Position numbers and translations under genes: made by a program
Assembly: GCA_900317825.1 (NCBI GenBank)
Contig: ONIH01000001.1
Coordinates: 1 to 64,000 of the forward strand
Direction of reading: 5' to 3'
Source of the DNA: an uncultured Lachnospiraceae bacterium
Lineage (GTDB): Bacteria > Bacillota > Clostridia > Lachnospirales > Lachnospiraceae
Length of the DNA stretch: 64,000 bases
Shown here: piece by piece, positions 45,376 to 52,790 of the stretch
How positions within the stretch are numbered: position 1 is the stretch's first letter
Layout: each line of letters opens with the position of its first letter
The notes under the pieces: model-generated
What the model saw: only the letters and a program-made list of their open reading frames with translations
Databases searched by the model: none
What the model was told of the DNA's origin: nothing

Positions 45376-46271
45376 TGACCAATACTAAGAATATTTCAGA
45401 CAATCCTATAGTCATCAAGGCACCGGTGAGCAAGAGGATAGTAAGACCTATCCTCCGCCATGTGTGGCTGGCTTTCCTGTCATTTATATGGCTCCTCCCT
45501 ATTATCTGGCTGTTTGTTACATCACTGTCAGGATACTCAGGAATCAATACGAGCCACTTTTTCCCGGAGACCTGGTCACTCGCAAACTATAAAAAGCTTC
45601 TGTTCCAGCCGGACACCGTAGCAAACTTCCCGGCATGGTTCAAGAACTCGATGATCATCGGTATCTTCACCTGTCTTATCTCATCTATCTTCGTCATGAT
45701 GACAGCATACGCTTTCTCATGCATGAGATTCAGAGGCAGAAAACAGCTGATGAGCTTCTCGATAACACTTGGAATGTTCCCTGGTGTTCTCTCGATGATC
45801 GCCATCTACTTCGTCATGAAGATGATCGGACTCACAAACTCTATAGTAGGTCTTATCATCATCTACTCAGCAGGTTCAGGACTCGGTTTCCTTATCCTGA
45901 AGGGATTCTTCGATACGATCTCAGGATCACTTCGTGAATCCGCAAAGCTCGACGGAGCATCTGAGCTTACTATCTTTACGAAGATAGTCATTCCTCTTTC
46001 AAAGCCAATGATCGTATACACTGTCATCAACGCATTCCTGACTCCATGGATGGATTTCGTTATGGCACAGCTGATGATCCGTTCTAAGGATCCTAGAAAC
46101 TGGACAGTTGCTATGGGTCTTTACAACCTCGTTCAGAAGACACTCGTTGGTAAGTACTTCTCAGTATTCTGCGCCGGAGGTGTTATGGTAGCAATCCCTA
46201 TCTCGATCCTCTTCGTCATCATGCAGAAGTTCTATGTAGAAGGAATCACAGCCGGTGGTGTAAAGGGCTAA
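45375..46271 (+). CDS. Maltodextrin ABC transporter permease, MalG-like
   Basis: A 298-residue partner permease with six helices, the first at about residues 30-52 (WLAFLSFIWLLPIIWLFVTS). Its EAA loop is ESAKLDGASELTIFTKIVIP, and the end GGVMVAIPISILFVIMQKFY, VEGITAGGVKG, is the typical MalG C-terminus that reaches into the MalF-MalG pore. It starts inside the stop of the preceding permease gene and is followed by a terminator that closes the operon. Confidence 0.95.
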   Translation: MTNTKNISDNPIVIKAPVSKRIVRPILRHVWLAFLSFIWLLPIIWLFVTSLSGYSGINTSHFFPETWSLANYKKLLFQPDTVANFPAWFKNSMIIGIFTCLISSIFVMMTAYAFSCMRFRGRKQLMSFSITLGMFPGVLSMIAIYFVMKMIGLTNSIVGLIIIYSAGSGLGFLILKGFFDTISGSLRESAKLDGASELTIFTKIVIPLSKPMIVYTVINAFLTPWMDFVMAQLMIRSKDPRNWTVAMGLYNLVQKTLVGKYFSVFCAGGVMVAIPISILFVIMQKFYVEGITAGGVKG

Positions 46272-46296
46272 AACTTTACAGACATATGATTTTTGT

Positions 46297-46345
46297 GAGC
46301 CGCAGCTTATTGAGTTGCGGCTCTTTTTTCGTTATAATAATCGTT
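46297..46345 (+). promoter_or_regulatory. Terminator of the maltodextrin operon with embedded downstream promoter
   Basis: GAGCCGCA (46297-46304) and TGCGGCTC (46316-46323) form a stem followed by six T. The loop carries TTGAGT (46310-46315), exactly 17 bp before TATAAT (46333-46338). That -10 box is seven bases before the ATG of the next gene. Confidence 0.65.
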
Positions 46346-48034
46346 ATGTGGAAAAAAGCTATATCAGTTTTTTTAATAATAGCGGTGACGGCATCCTGTA
46401 TCATGCAGGCATCCATCGATAAAAAAAATGAGCGGGAAGACGCCAGGTACGCTTCGAACCGCCAGTGGTACGCGGCTGAGAACAATGCCTTGAGCCCTTA
46501 CCCGGAGACTGTCACCTACACCCTTGGAAAAATGTCCGGAGCTGACAACTCCTACATGCCCGAAGGTGACACCTATGAAGACAACGCCTACACGAGATAC
46601 CTCAGGAAAAAAATAAATGTCCAGAACAAAGACGTCTTTGAGCTGAGCGGAGACAACAGCTACAACGAGCATGTATCGATTGCTGTAGCGTCCGGAAAGC
46701 TGCCGGATGTCTTTCTCGTAGACAGTGAGGAACAGGTCAGGTCACTGGCAAAGGCAGGGCTTATAGAAGACCTGACAGACGCATACGATAACTGCGCCTC
46801 GGTTCACATCCAGAATATCTACGCTTCCTACGGAGATACTATCCTCAACAAGGCGAAGGTAGACGGGAAGCTCTACGCCCTACCGGAGACGAATATAGAC
46901 AATGGTCCGTCACTTCTCTGGCTGCGCTACGACTGGCTTAAAAAGCTGAACCTCTCGACGCCGAAGACAGTATCCGATGTCAGGAATATCATAAGGACCT
47001 TCAGAAAAAATGATCCGGGAAATAACGGCGTTGGAAAGACCGTAGGCCTGGTGACTCTTCCGGAACTCTATGGAGAGAGCGGGTACTCACAGGAGTACCA
47101 GACAGACATCATCTTTGCGTCGTTCGGAGCCTATCCCGGTCACTGGATAAAAAAGAACGGAAAGCTGGTCTACGGCTCGGTGCAGCCTGAGGTAAAGAAG
47201 GCTCTTTCCTATCTGCATGAGATGTATCAGGACGGGACGCTCGATAGGGACTTCCTTTTCAGGGAGTCTGATAACCTGATAGATCTGATAGTAAACGGCA
47301 GATGTGGAGTATTTTTCGGGCCATGGTGGGCGCCGAACAACCCTCTGATGGAGGCCTGCGAGAAAAATCCGAATGCAGACTGGAGACCCTATCTGATCTC
47401 GACAGACAGCGATGGAAACACTTCATTTGCATCCCAGAACCCGAACGGCAAGTATGTAGTCGTAAGAAAAGGCTACAAGCATCCGGAGATAGTAATGAAG
47501 ATCACTTCGGCACTTTTTGACTATATGCCGTATGGAGATGACAGCACGAAGGAGCTCGAGGATTACTATATCGGGAACGTAGACCCGACTGCGAGACCTC
47601 TCGCGATAAATGTCGATTTCAAAAACGCTCTTTCGACCTGCTACAGGCATTTAAACAGTGTGCTTTCTTTGGGCGAAGATAAGTCAGAACTGAATCTCTT
47701 AGAGGCTTCGTACTATACGGCCTGCTATGATTACCTGAAGCAGACCGAAGATGGCGGAAAGGCGAGCACGAAGAACTGGGCCGCCTATACGTCGAGGATC
47801 GTGGCAAGCCATAAGATATCAGATAAACGGATAAAAGAAGTGCCTTCGGCTTATTTTTCAGATACAGATACGATGAAGACCAGCTGGTGGAAGCTGACTG
47901 AACTCGAGCAGAAGACTTTTATCTCGATAGTAACGGGAGATGAACCGCTTTCGGCATTTGACGATTTCGTAAAGGAATGGATGAATGAAGGCGGCTCAAA
48001 GATAACACTGGAAGTGAGGCAGACAAATGAGTGA
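46346..48034 (+). CDS. Family 1 extracellular solute-binding lipoprotein (LipO/YtcQ-like)
   Basis: A 562-residue large binding protein of the type used with YesM/YesN systems. The signal peptide ends in a lipobox-like TASC (Cys18). Blocks DGKLYALPETNIDNGPSLLW, GVFFGPWWAPNNPLMEACEK and the closing FDDFVKEWMNEGGSKITLEV are typical. ATG 46346 is chosen because an earlier ATG (46286) lies inside the terminator and its extra residues are not signal-like. No ribosome site is visible and the -10 box is seven bases away, so the message may be leaderless. No permease for it is adjacent; the next gene overlaps it by eight bases. The ligand is unknown, probably a complex oligosaccharide. Confidence 0.85.
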   Translation: MWKKAISVFLIIAVTASCIMQASIDKKNEREDARYASNRQWYAAENNALSPYPETVTYTLGKMSGADNSYMPEGDTYEDNAYTRYLRKKINVQNKDVFELSGDNSYNEHVSIAVASGKLPDVFLVDSEEQVRSLAKAGLIEDLTDAYDNCASVHIQNIYASYGDTILNKAKVDGKLYALPETNIDNGPSLLWLRYDWLKKLNLSTPKTVSDVRNIIRTFRKNDPGNNGVGKTVGLVTLPELYGESGYSQEYQTDIIFASFGAYPGHWIKKNGKLVYGSVQPEVKKALSYLHEMYQDGTLDRDFLFRESDNLIDLIVNGRCGVFFGPWWAPNNPLMEACEKNPNADWRPYLISTDSDGNTSFASQNPNGKYVVVRKGYKHPEIVMKITSALFDYMPYGDDSTKELEDYYIGNVDPTARPLAINVDFKNALSTCYRHLNSVLSLGEDKSELNLLEASYYTACYDYLKQTEDGGKASTKNWAAYTSRIVASHKISDKRIKEVPSAYFSDTDTMKTSWWKLTELEQKTFISIVTGDEPLSAFDDFVKEWMNEGGSKITLEVRQTNE

Positions 48035-48482
48035 CGCGTTAAAAAACGGAGATTACAAGATACCTGTGACCTTGAAGGGAGGCAGCGGAAGAGCCGGGAT
48101 AGCTTCTCCCGCGCCTGTCCATGTAGAAGATAAAAAGACGACGGCCGAGATCACCTGGTCATCGGAGCACTATGACTATATGAAGGTCGACGGCAAAAAA
48201 TACCTGAAGACGAACAAGAGCGGAAACTCCAGGTTCGAGATCCCGATAAAGGACATCTCAAAGCCAGTCGAGGTCATAGGAGATACGACCGCGATGTCAA
48301 AGCCCTATCAGATAGAGTACACGATCACCTTTGATACTGCAAAGGCAGAGCGGGTAGGCGGCAGTTCAGTTAATGTAAAGTATATCGCCATTCCTGTAAT
48401 GATCGCCTGCTTCGTCGTCGGACTCGTGATAGGGATCAAAGCCTCGAGACATAAAAAGAAGGCGGTCGAGCCTTATGAGTAA
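48027..48482 (+). CDS. Membrane-anchored NEAT-like domain protein without signal peptide
   Basis: A 151-residue protein. Residues about 5-110 resemble the NEAT/iron-transport-associated fold seen beside Firmicute haem or iron importers (DYKIPVTLKGGSGRAGIASP, WSSEHYDYMKVDGKKYL, IGDTTAMSKPYQIEYTITFD). A membrane helix follows at about 117-137 and a basic tail KASRHKKK, an outside-domain/inside-tail layout. Yet the chain starts at MSDALKNGD with no signal peptide, unlike related proteins as I know them. It overlaps the upstream lipoprotein gene by eight bases and the downstream binding-protein gene by eight bases, so it is translationally coupled on both sides. Confidence 0.65.
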   Translation: MSDALKNGDYKIPVTLKGGSGRAGIASPAPVHVEDKKTTAEITWSSEHYDYMKVDGKKYLKTNKSGNSRFEIPIKDISKPVEVIGDTTAMSKPYQIEYTITFDTAKAERVGGSSVNVKYIAIPVMIACFVVGLVIGIKASRHKKKAVEPYE

Positions 48483-49692
48483 AAAGATAGTTCCACTGAT
48501 CCTTGCGGTCTCCCTGCTTTTTTCAGGCTGTTCGCTGCTTCCGACTTCGGGCACTCAGAAGTTCGTCTACAACACTTCCGGAAGCACCACGGCAAGCAGG
48601 GTAAACGAGAAAAAATTCCTCCGGGAATTTACCTCGAAGGGATTCCAGTTTGTCCGCTATGAGGACAATACAGTCGCGACGAAGTTCAGGATTTCTGAGT
48701 TTAAGAAGTATGGGAAGATAGTAAAGCTATTAGTCATTGACGGAAACCAGAATTACCTGATCTGCCCGTCAGACTTTTCGACTGATGAGGTGAAGAGCGC
48801 CTTCGGTGATGACCTGACAGTACTGACCCAGGGCGTGAAAAATATATATCTGGCAGCAACCGCCTGTGGGGCTGATTTCCGTGCGATTAACGCCATAGAT
48901 TCGATCGGGTATTCGAGCATAAAGGCAGAAGACTGGTACGTAGAAGAGATCCGCTCTGCGATGGAAAACGGCTCTATAAAGTTCGCTGGGAAGTATTCAG
49001 CTCCCGACTACGAGCTTCTTACCGCAAAGAACGTACCGCTCGCGATAGAGTCGACGATGATCCTCCACACTCCGGCAGTAAGGGAGAAGCTCCAGAGCCT
49101 GGGAATTCCGGTGCTTACAGACTATTCGAGCTACGAGTCATCGGCTGAAGCCAGGATGGAGTGGGTCAAGGTCTACGGACTTATCACAGGGCATGAGCAG
49201 GAGGCTTCTGATTTTTTCGAGAAGAAGTATGACGAGATAAGAAAAGTAGATGACCTGAAAAAGACCGGTAAGACCTGCGCATTCTTTTCTCTCGATGCTG
49301 ACGGGAATGTCGTAGTCAGGAGCGGGTCAGACTATATCCCTGAGATGATCAGGGCAGCAGGCGGAGAATATGTATTTTCTGACCTGGAGAACCCGGATAA
49401 AAAGAGTCATTCGGCTTCTGTGAATGTGACCTTTGAGGAATTTTACAAGACTGCGAAGGATGCCGATGTGCTGATCCTTAACACTACGATCGAGGGCGGA
49501 GTGTCATCGCTTTCTGCACTTACCGATCAGAACAAGCTGTTTAATGACTTTAAGGCAGTGAAGTCCGGAGAGGTCTATGAGACTGCGGATTCTCTCTATC
49601 AGTCAGTGGATAAGAGCGCAGAGGTTATAAAGGATATGCACCGGATATTTACAGGGGAGGAACCTGAGGACTTCTTTACGAGGCTTAGCTGA
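48475..49692 (+). CDS. Iron-chelate/haem/cobalamin-type ABC transporter substrate-binding lipoprotein
   Basis: A 405-residue lipoprotein: signal peptide with lipobox FSGC (Cys19), then a two-lobe helical-backbone binding fold of the FepB/BtuF class. KNIYLAATACGADFRAINAI, DYELLTAKNVPLAIESTMIL, GIPVLTDYSSYESSAEARME and VKVYGLITGHEQEASDFFEK give the cluster B layout. It is placed directly before the FecCD permease gene (one-base overlap of stop and start) and after the NEAT-like gene, so a metal chelate such as haem or a siderophore is the likely ligand. The cognate is not determinable. Confidence 0.87.
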   Translation: MSKKIVPLILAVSLLFSGCSLLPTSGTQKFVYNTSGSTTASRVNEKKFLREFTSKGFQFVRYEDNTVATKFRISEFKKYGKIVKLLVIDGNQNYLICPSDFSTDEVKSAFGDDLTVLTQGVKNIYLAATACGADFRAINAIDSIGYSSIKAEDWYVEEIRSAMENGSIKFAGKYSAPDYELLTAKNVPLAIESTMILHTPAVREKLQSLGIPVLTDYSSYESSAEARMEWVKVYGLITGHEQEASDFFEKKYDEIRKVDDLKKTGKTCAFFSLDADGNVVVRSGSDYIPEMIRAAGGEYVFSDLENPDKKSHSASVNVTFEEFYKTAKDADVLILNTTIEGGVSSLSALTDQNKLFNDFKAVKSGEVYETADSLYQSVDKSAEVIKDMHRIFTGEEPEDFFTRLS

Positions 49693-50681
49693 TGACACAG
49701 AAAAACGACTTAAGACGGTTTGTGAGGGTCATGGTCTGCCTGGCTGTACTGCTTGTGGTGTTTTTCTTTGTGACGCTTTTGACAGGCTCTGTAAAGGGGC
49801 CGTTTGCGGAGATTTTTGACAGGGAAAATGCAATAGTTGCAGACATAAGGCTCCCGAGAGCGCTGCTTAGTATGATAATCGGCGGAGCGCTTTCGGTGTC
49901 AGGCTTTCTGCTGCAGACCTATTTTAAAAATCCGATAGCCGGACCGTTCGTGCTCGGTATCTCATCCGGCGCGAAGATGGTAGTTGCGATCCTGCTCTTC
50001 ATGTCGGTTTACTTTTCATTTCAGATCACGTCGTTCGGGATGATAGCGGCGGCGTTTATAGGATCGATGCTCGTGATTTTTTTCCTGGTGATCATAGCTA
50101 GGCACATAGACGGGATGGGAGCCCTGCTTATCGCAGGCATCATGACAGGTTACATCTGTAACGCAGTCTGCGATGTGATCGTGACATTTTTTTCAGATAA
50201 TGATGTAGTGAACCTGCACAATTGGACTAAGGGCAGCTTCTCGGGAGCTGATATATCAAGTGTCAGAGTGAGTTTTATCATTGTCATGGTCTGCTTCGTG
50301 CTCGTGCTCTGCCTCTCGAAACCGATAGAAGCCATAATGCTTTCGGAGTCGTATGCGTTTACGATGGGAGTAAATGTAAAGAGGCTCAGGTTCCTGATCA
50401 TCATAGTTAGCGGAGTCTTAAGCGCCACGGCAGCAGCATTCGCCGGACCTATCTCTTTCGTCGGGGTAGCTGTTCCGTTCCTTTCGACGAAGCTATTAAA
50501 AAACACGAAGCCGCTTTTCGTGATACCTGTCTGCTTTATCCTCGGGGCTTTTGTGTGTCTGGTCTGTGATCTTATCGCAAGGACAGTCTTTGCTCCGACG
50601 GAGCTTAATATCAGCACAGTTACGGCTATCATAGGAGCACCGGTAGTCATTTTTATGATGATCACAAATCGAAAAAGATGA
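49692..50681 (+). CDS. FecCD family ABC transporter permease
   Basis: A 329-residue inner-membrane permease of the BtuC/FepD/FecCD family with about nine or ten helices. The signatures RLPRALLSMIIGGALSVSGF, LLQTYFKNPIAGPFVLGISS and GPISFVGVAVPFLSTKLL are clear. It pairs with the preceding binding lipoprotein. No ATPase gene follows: the next gene is an ammonium channel with its own promoter 21 bases after the stop. The ATP-binding subunit must therefore be shared or be encoded elsewhere, if the importer works. Confidence 0.94.
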   Translation: MTQKNDLRRFVRVMVCLAVLLVVFFFVTLLTGSVKGPFAEIFDRENAIVADIRLPRALLSMIIGGALSVSGFLLQTYFKNPIAGPFVLGISSGAKMVVAILLFMSVYFSFQITSFGMIAAAFIGSMLVIFFLVIIARHIDGMGALLIAGIMTGYICNAVCDVIVTFFSDNDVVNLHNWTKGSFSGADISSVRVSFIIVMVCFVLVLCLSKPIEAIMLSESYAFTMGVNVKRLRFLIIIVSGVLSATAAAFAGPISFVGVAVPFLSTKLLKNTKPLFVIPVCFILGAFVCLVCDLIARTVFAPTELNISTVTAIIGAPVVIFMMITNRKR

Positions 50682-50701
50682 AAAAACTGTGAAATTTCTG
50701 C

Positions 50702-50730
50702 TTGACAAAATCGGGCGGATAGTTTATTCT
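50702..50730 (+). promoter_or_regulatory. Promoter of the ammonium channel gene
   Basis: Perfect TTGACA (50702-50707), 17-bp spacer, TATTCT (50725-50730). Transcription would start about 12 bases before the leader terminator. Confidence 0.7.
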
Positions 50731-50749
50731 TTTACACAACACAGACAAA

Positions 50750-50787
50750 GGCGTCTGGTGAGGAAATTCTCACCAGACGCCTTTTTT
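50750..50787 (+). terminator. Leader terminator (attenuator) of the ammonium channel gene
   Basis: A perfect 13-bp stem, GGCGTCTGGTGAG with CTCACCAGACGCC, six-base loop, then six T. It lies between the promoter at 50702 and the start codon at 50823, and no other promoter is seen after it, so it should control readthrough into the gene. It might also finish the upstream iron operon. Confidence 0.8.
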
Positions 50788-50822
50788 CGTGCGTAGTTGC
50801 TGGAAAAAGAAAGGAGTTACTT

Positions 50823-52574
50823 ATGAAATTTGAAATGACGACTGTAGCCTGGGTGCTCATCTGCGGTGCCCTCGTCTACTTCATGCAGGCGGGATTCGCG
50901 TTGTGTGAAGCGGGCCTTACGAGAGCCAAGAACACAGGAAATATCCTGATGAAGAACCTGATGGATTTCTGTATCGGAACCCCGTGTTACTGGTTCATCG
51001 GATTCGGACTCATGTTCGCAGGAACTGGAAAGTTCATCGGTGGATTTGATCTGTTCATCAGGGGAAGCTACACTGCAGCTAATTCAGTAGTTCCGCAGAC
51101 AATGCCGCTGTGGTGCTACGTGATCTTCGAGACAGTGTTCTGCGCGACAGCAGCCACTATCGTTTCAGGATCGATGGCAGAGAGAACGAATTTTAAAGCT
51201 TACTGTATTTACTCGGCATGCATCTCACTTTTTGTATATCCGGTCACAGGACACTGGGCATGGGGCGGCGGCTGGCTCGCACAGCTAGGCTTCCACGATT
51301 TCGCCGGTTCTACCTGCGTTCACATGGTCGGCGGAACGATCGCCTGCTTAGGAGCCTGGATGCTCGGACCTCGTATCGGAAAGTACGACAAGAACGGAAA
51401 AGCAAGAGCTATACCGGGACATAACCTTACAGCAATGGCACTTGGAGTATTCATCCTCTGGTTCTGCTGGTTCGGTTTCAACGGCGGTTCTACAGTAGCC
51501 TTGTCATCAGATGCAAATGCATTTGAGGCTTCACTTGCTTTCATGAACACAAACCTTGCAGCAGCAGTTGCTACTGTAGTCGCTATGATATTTACCTGGA
51601 TCCGCTATGGTAAGCCGGATGTTTCGATGACATTCAACGCTTCACTTGCAGGCCTTGTAGCTATCACAGCAGGCTGCGACGCTGTAACACCTGTCGGTGC
51701 ATTTTTCATAGGACTTGTATCTGGAATTATCGTAGTTCTTTCGGTTGAGTTTTTTGATAACGTAGCAAAGATCGATGATCCTGTCGGTGCCGTTTCAGTC
51801 CACATGGTAAACGGTGTCTGGGGAACTATCGCCGTTGGTCTTTTCTCAGCCGGATACGACGGAGTAGGCAAAGGACTTTTCTATGGCGGCGGATTCAAAC
51901 AGTTGGGATTACAGCTGTTAGGTTTTATAACTGTTCAGCTCTATGCTCTGATCGTTATGTTCATAGCATTTAAGATCATTGACAAGACCTTAGGTCTACG
52001 TGTTTCTGAGGAAATCGAGATCGACGGACTTGATTACGCTGAGCATGGTCTGATCAGCGCTTATGCTGGTTTCGCCATCACAGATGTAACTGATATGGAA
52101 GTCGATGCAAACGAGAACACAGACCTCGGGGAGGACGATTACGCCAAAGCCTCAAAGGCACAGGTAAATGCAGCGGTAAAGGTTCACCAGGAGTCACCGC
52201 TTCCGGCAGATCTCGATACCGGAATGCACAAAGTGACTATCGTCTGCCGCCTGTCGAAGTTCGACGCGCTGAAGAAAGCGCTGAACCAGGTAGGCGTCAC
52301 AGGAATGACGATGTCACAGGTCATGGGTTCAGGAATCGAGCGTGGCTCAACTACGAAGTACCGTGGTGCTACAGTTGATTCGACACTGATCCCGAAGGTA
52401 AAGGTCGAAGTCATCATCGGAAATATCCCGGTTGATGAAGTCATCGACGCGGCGAAGAAGACCCTCTACACAGGTCATATCGGTGATGGAAAGATCTTCG
52501 TCTATAACGTAGCTAAGGTTGTTAAGGTCCGCACTGGTGAGGAAGATCTAAAGGCTCTCGCCGATGTAGAATAA
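50823..52574 (+). CDS. amtB: Ammonium transporter fused to a P-II signalling domain
   Basis: A 583-residue protein. Residues 1 to about 420 are a complete Amt/Rh channel with eleven helices (GFALCEAGLTRAKNTGNILM, TGHWAWGGGWLAQLGFHDFA, FVLWFCWFGFNGGSTVALS-like segment). After an acidic linker, residues about 468-583 form a full P-II domain: HKVTIVCRLSKFDALKKAL, T-loop region around ERGSTTKYRGATVDSTLIPK, and the ATP-binding GHIGDGKIFVYNVAKVVKVR with RTGEED. In most bacteria the P-II protein GlnK is separate and plugs the channel; here each subunit carries its own plug. The T-loop is shorter or altered against GlnB. AAGGAG precedes the start. A leader terminator precedes the gene. Confidence 0.94.
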   Translation: MKFEMTTVAWVLICGALVYFMQAGFALCEAGLTRAKNTGNILMKNLMDFCIGTPCYWFIGFGLMFAGTGKFIGGFDLFIRGSYTAANSVVPQTMPLWCYVIFETVFCATAATIVSGSMAERTNFKAYCIYSACISLFVYPVTGHWAWGGGWLAQLGFHDFAGSTCVHMVGGTIACLGAWMLGPRIGKYDKNGKARAIPGHNLTAMALGVFILWFCWFGFNGGSTVALSSDANAFEASLAFMNTNLAAAVATVVAMIFTWIRYGKPDVSMTFNASLAGLVAITAGCDAVTPVGAFFIGLVSGIIVVLSVEFFDNVAKIDDPVGAVSVHMVNGVWGTIAVGLFSAGYDGVGKGLFYGGGFKQLGLQLLGFITVQLYALIVMFIAFKIIDKTLGLRVSEEIEIDGLDYAEHGLISAYAGFAITDVTDMEVDANENTDLGEDDYAKASKAQVNAAVKVHQESPLPADLDTGMHKVTIVCRLSKFDALKKALNQVGVTGMTMSQVMGSGIERGSTTKYRGATVDSTLIPKVKVEVIIGNIPVDEVIDAAKKTLYTGHIGDGKIFVYNVAKVVKVRTGEEDLKALADVE

Positions 52575-52601
52575 CAACATATATCTTTTCTTTCCTTTTT
52601 C

Positions 52602-52633
52602 AGAGGCGGCTCTTGTGAGCCGCCTCTATTTTT
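52602..52633 (+). terminator. Terminator of the ammonium channel gene
   Basis: Perfect 11-bp stem AGAGGCGGCTC with its complement, TTGT loop, then ATTTTT. Confidence 0.9.
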
Positions 52634-52645
52634 CGCGTATTAATT

Positions 52646-52771
52646 GAGTGGTGCTGAAATAAGAACCCGGTGCCGGTGGGCGCTTGCGCACACATAGGCA
52701 TCCGGATTCTTATTTCAATAGCGCGATAGCGCGAATGAGCAGACGCGAAAGCGTCTGCGAATGCACCGCTC
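52646..52771. repeat. Multi-branched palindromic element before cobQ
   Basis: Outer arms GAGTGGTGC (52646-52654) and GCACCGCTC (52763-52771) enclose three hairpins. The first pairs GAAATAAGAA then CCGG, TGCC and GTG/GCGC segments with their partners up to 52716. The second is GCGC-GATA-GCGC (52721-52732). The third is GCAGACGC-GAAA-GCGTCTGC (52739-52758). This is a cloverleaf-like fold of 126 bases with two tetraloops. It is not coding and has no T-run. Confidence 0.8.
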
Positions 52772-52778
52772 TTTGTGT

Positions 52779-52784
52779 TATAAT
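52779..52784 (+). promoter_or_regulatory. -10 box directly before cobQ
   Basis: TATAAT ends six bases before the cobQ ATG. No ribosome site fits in between. The -35 region falls on the last hairpin of the palindromic element (TGCGAA at 52756-52761, weak). Confidence 0.55.
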
Positions 52785-52790
52785 GACACC

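Noticed and set aside
50740..50790. ANTAR-controlled double hairpin in the amtB leader
   Set aside because: Only one hairpin is present and its six-base loop lacks the A1/G4 pattern required.
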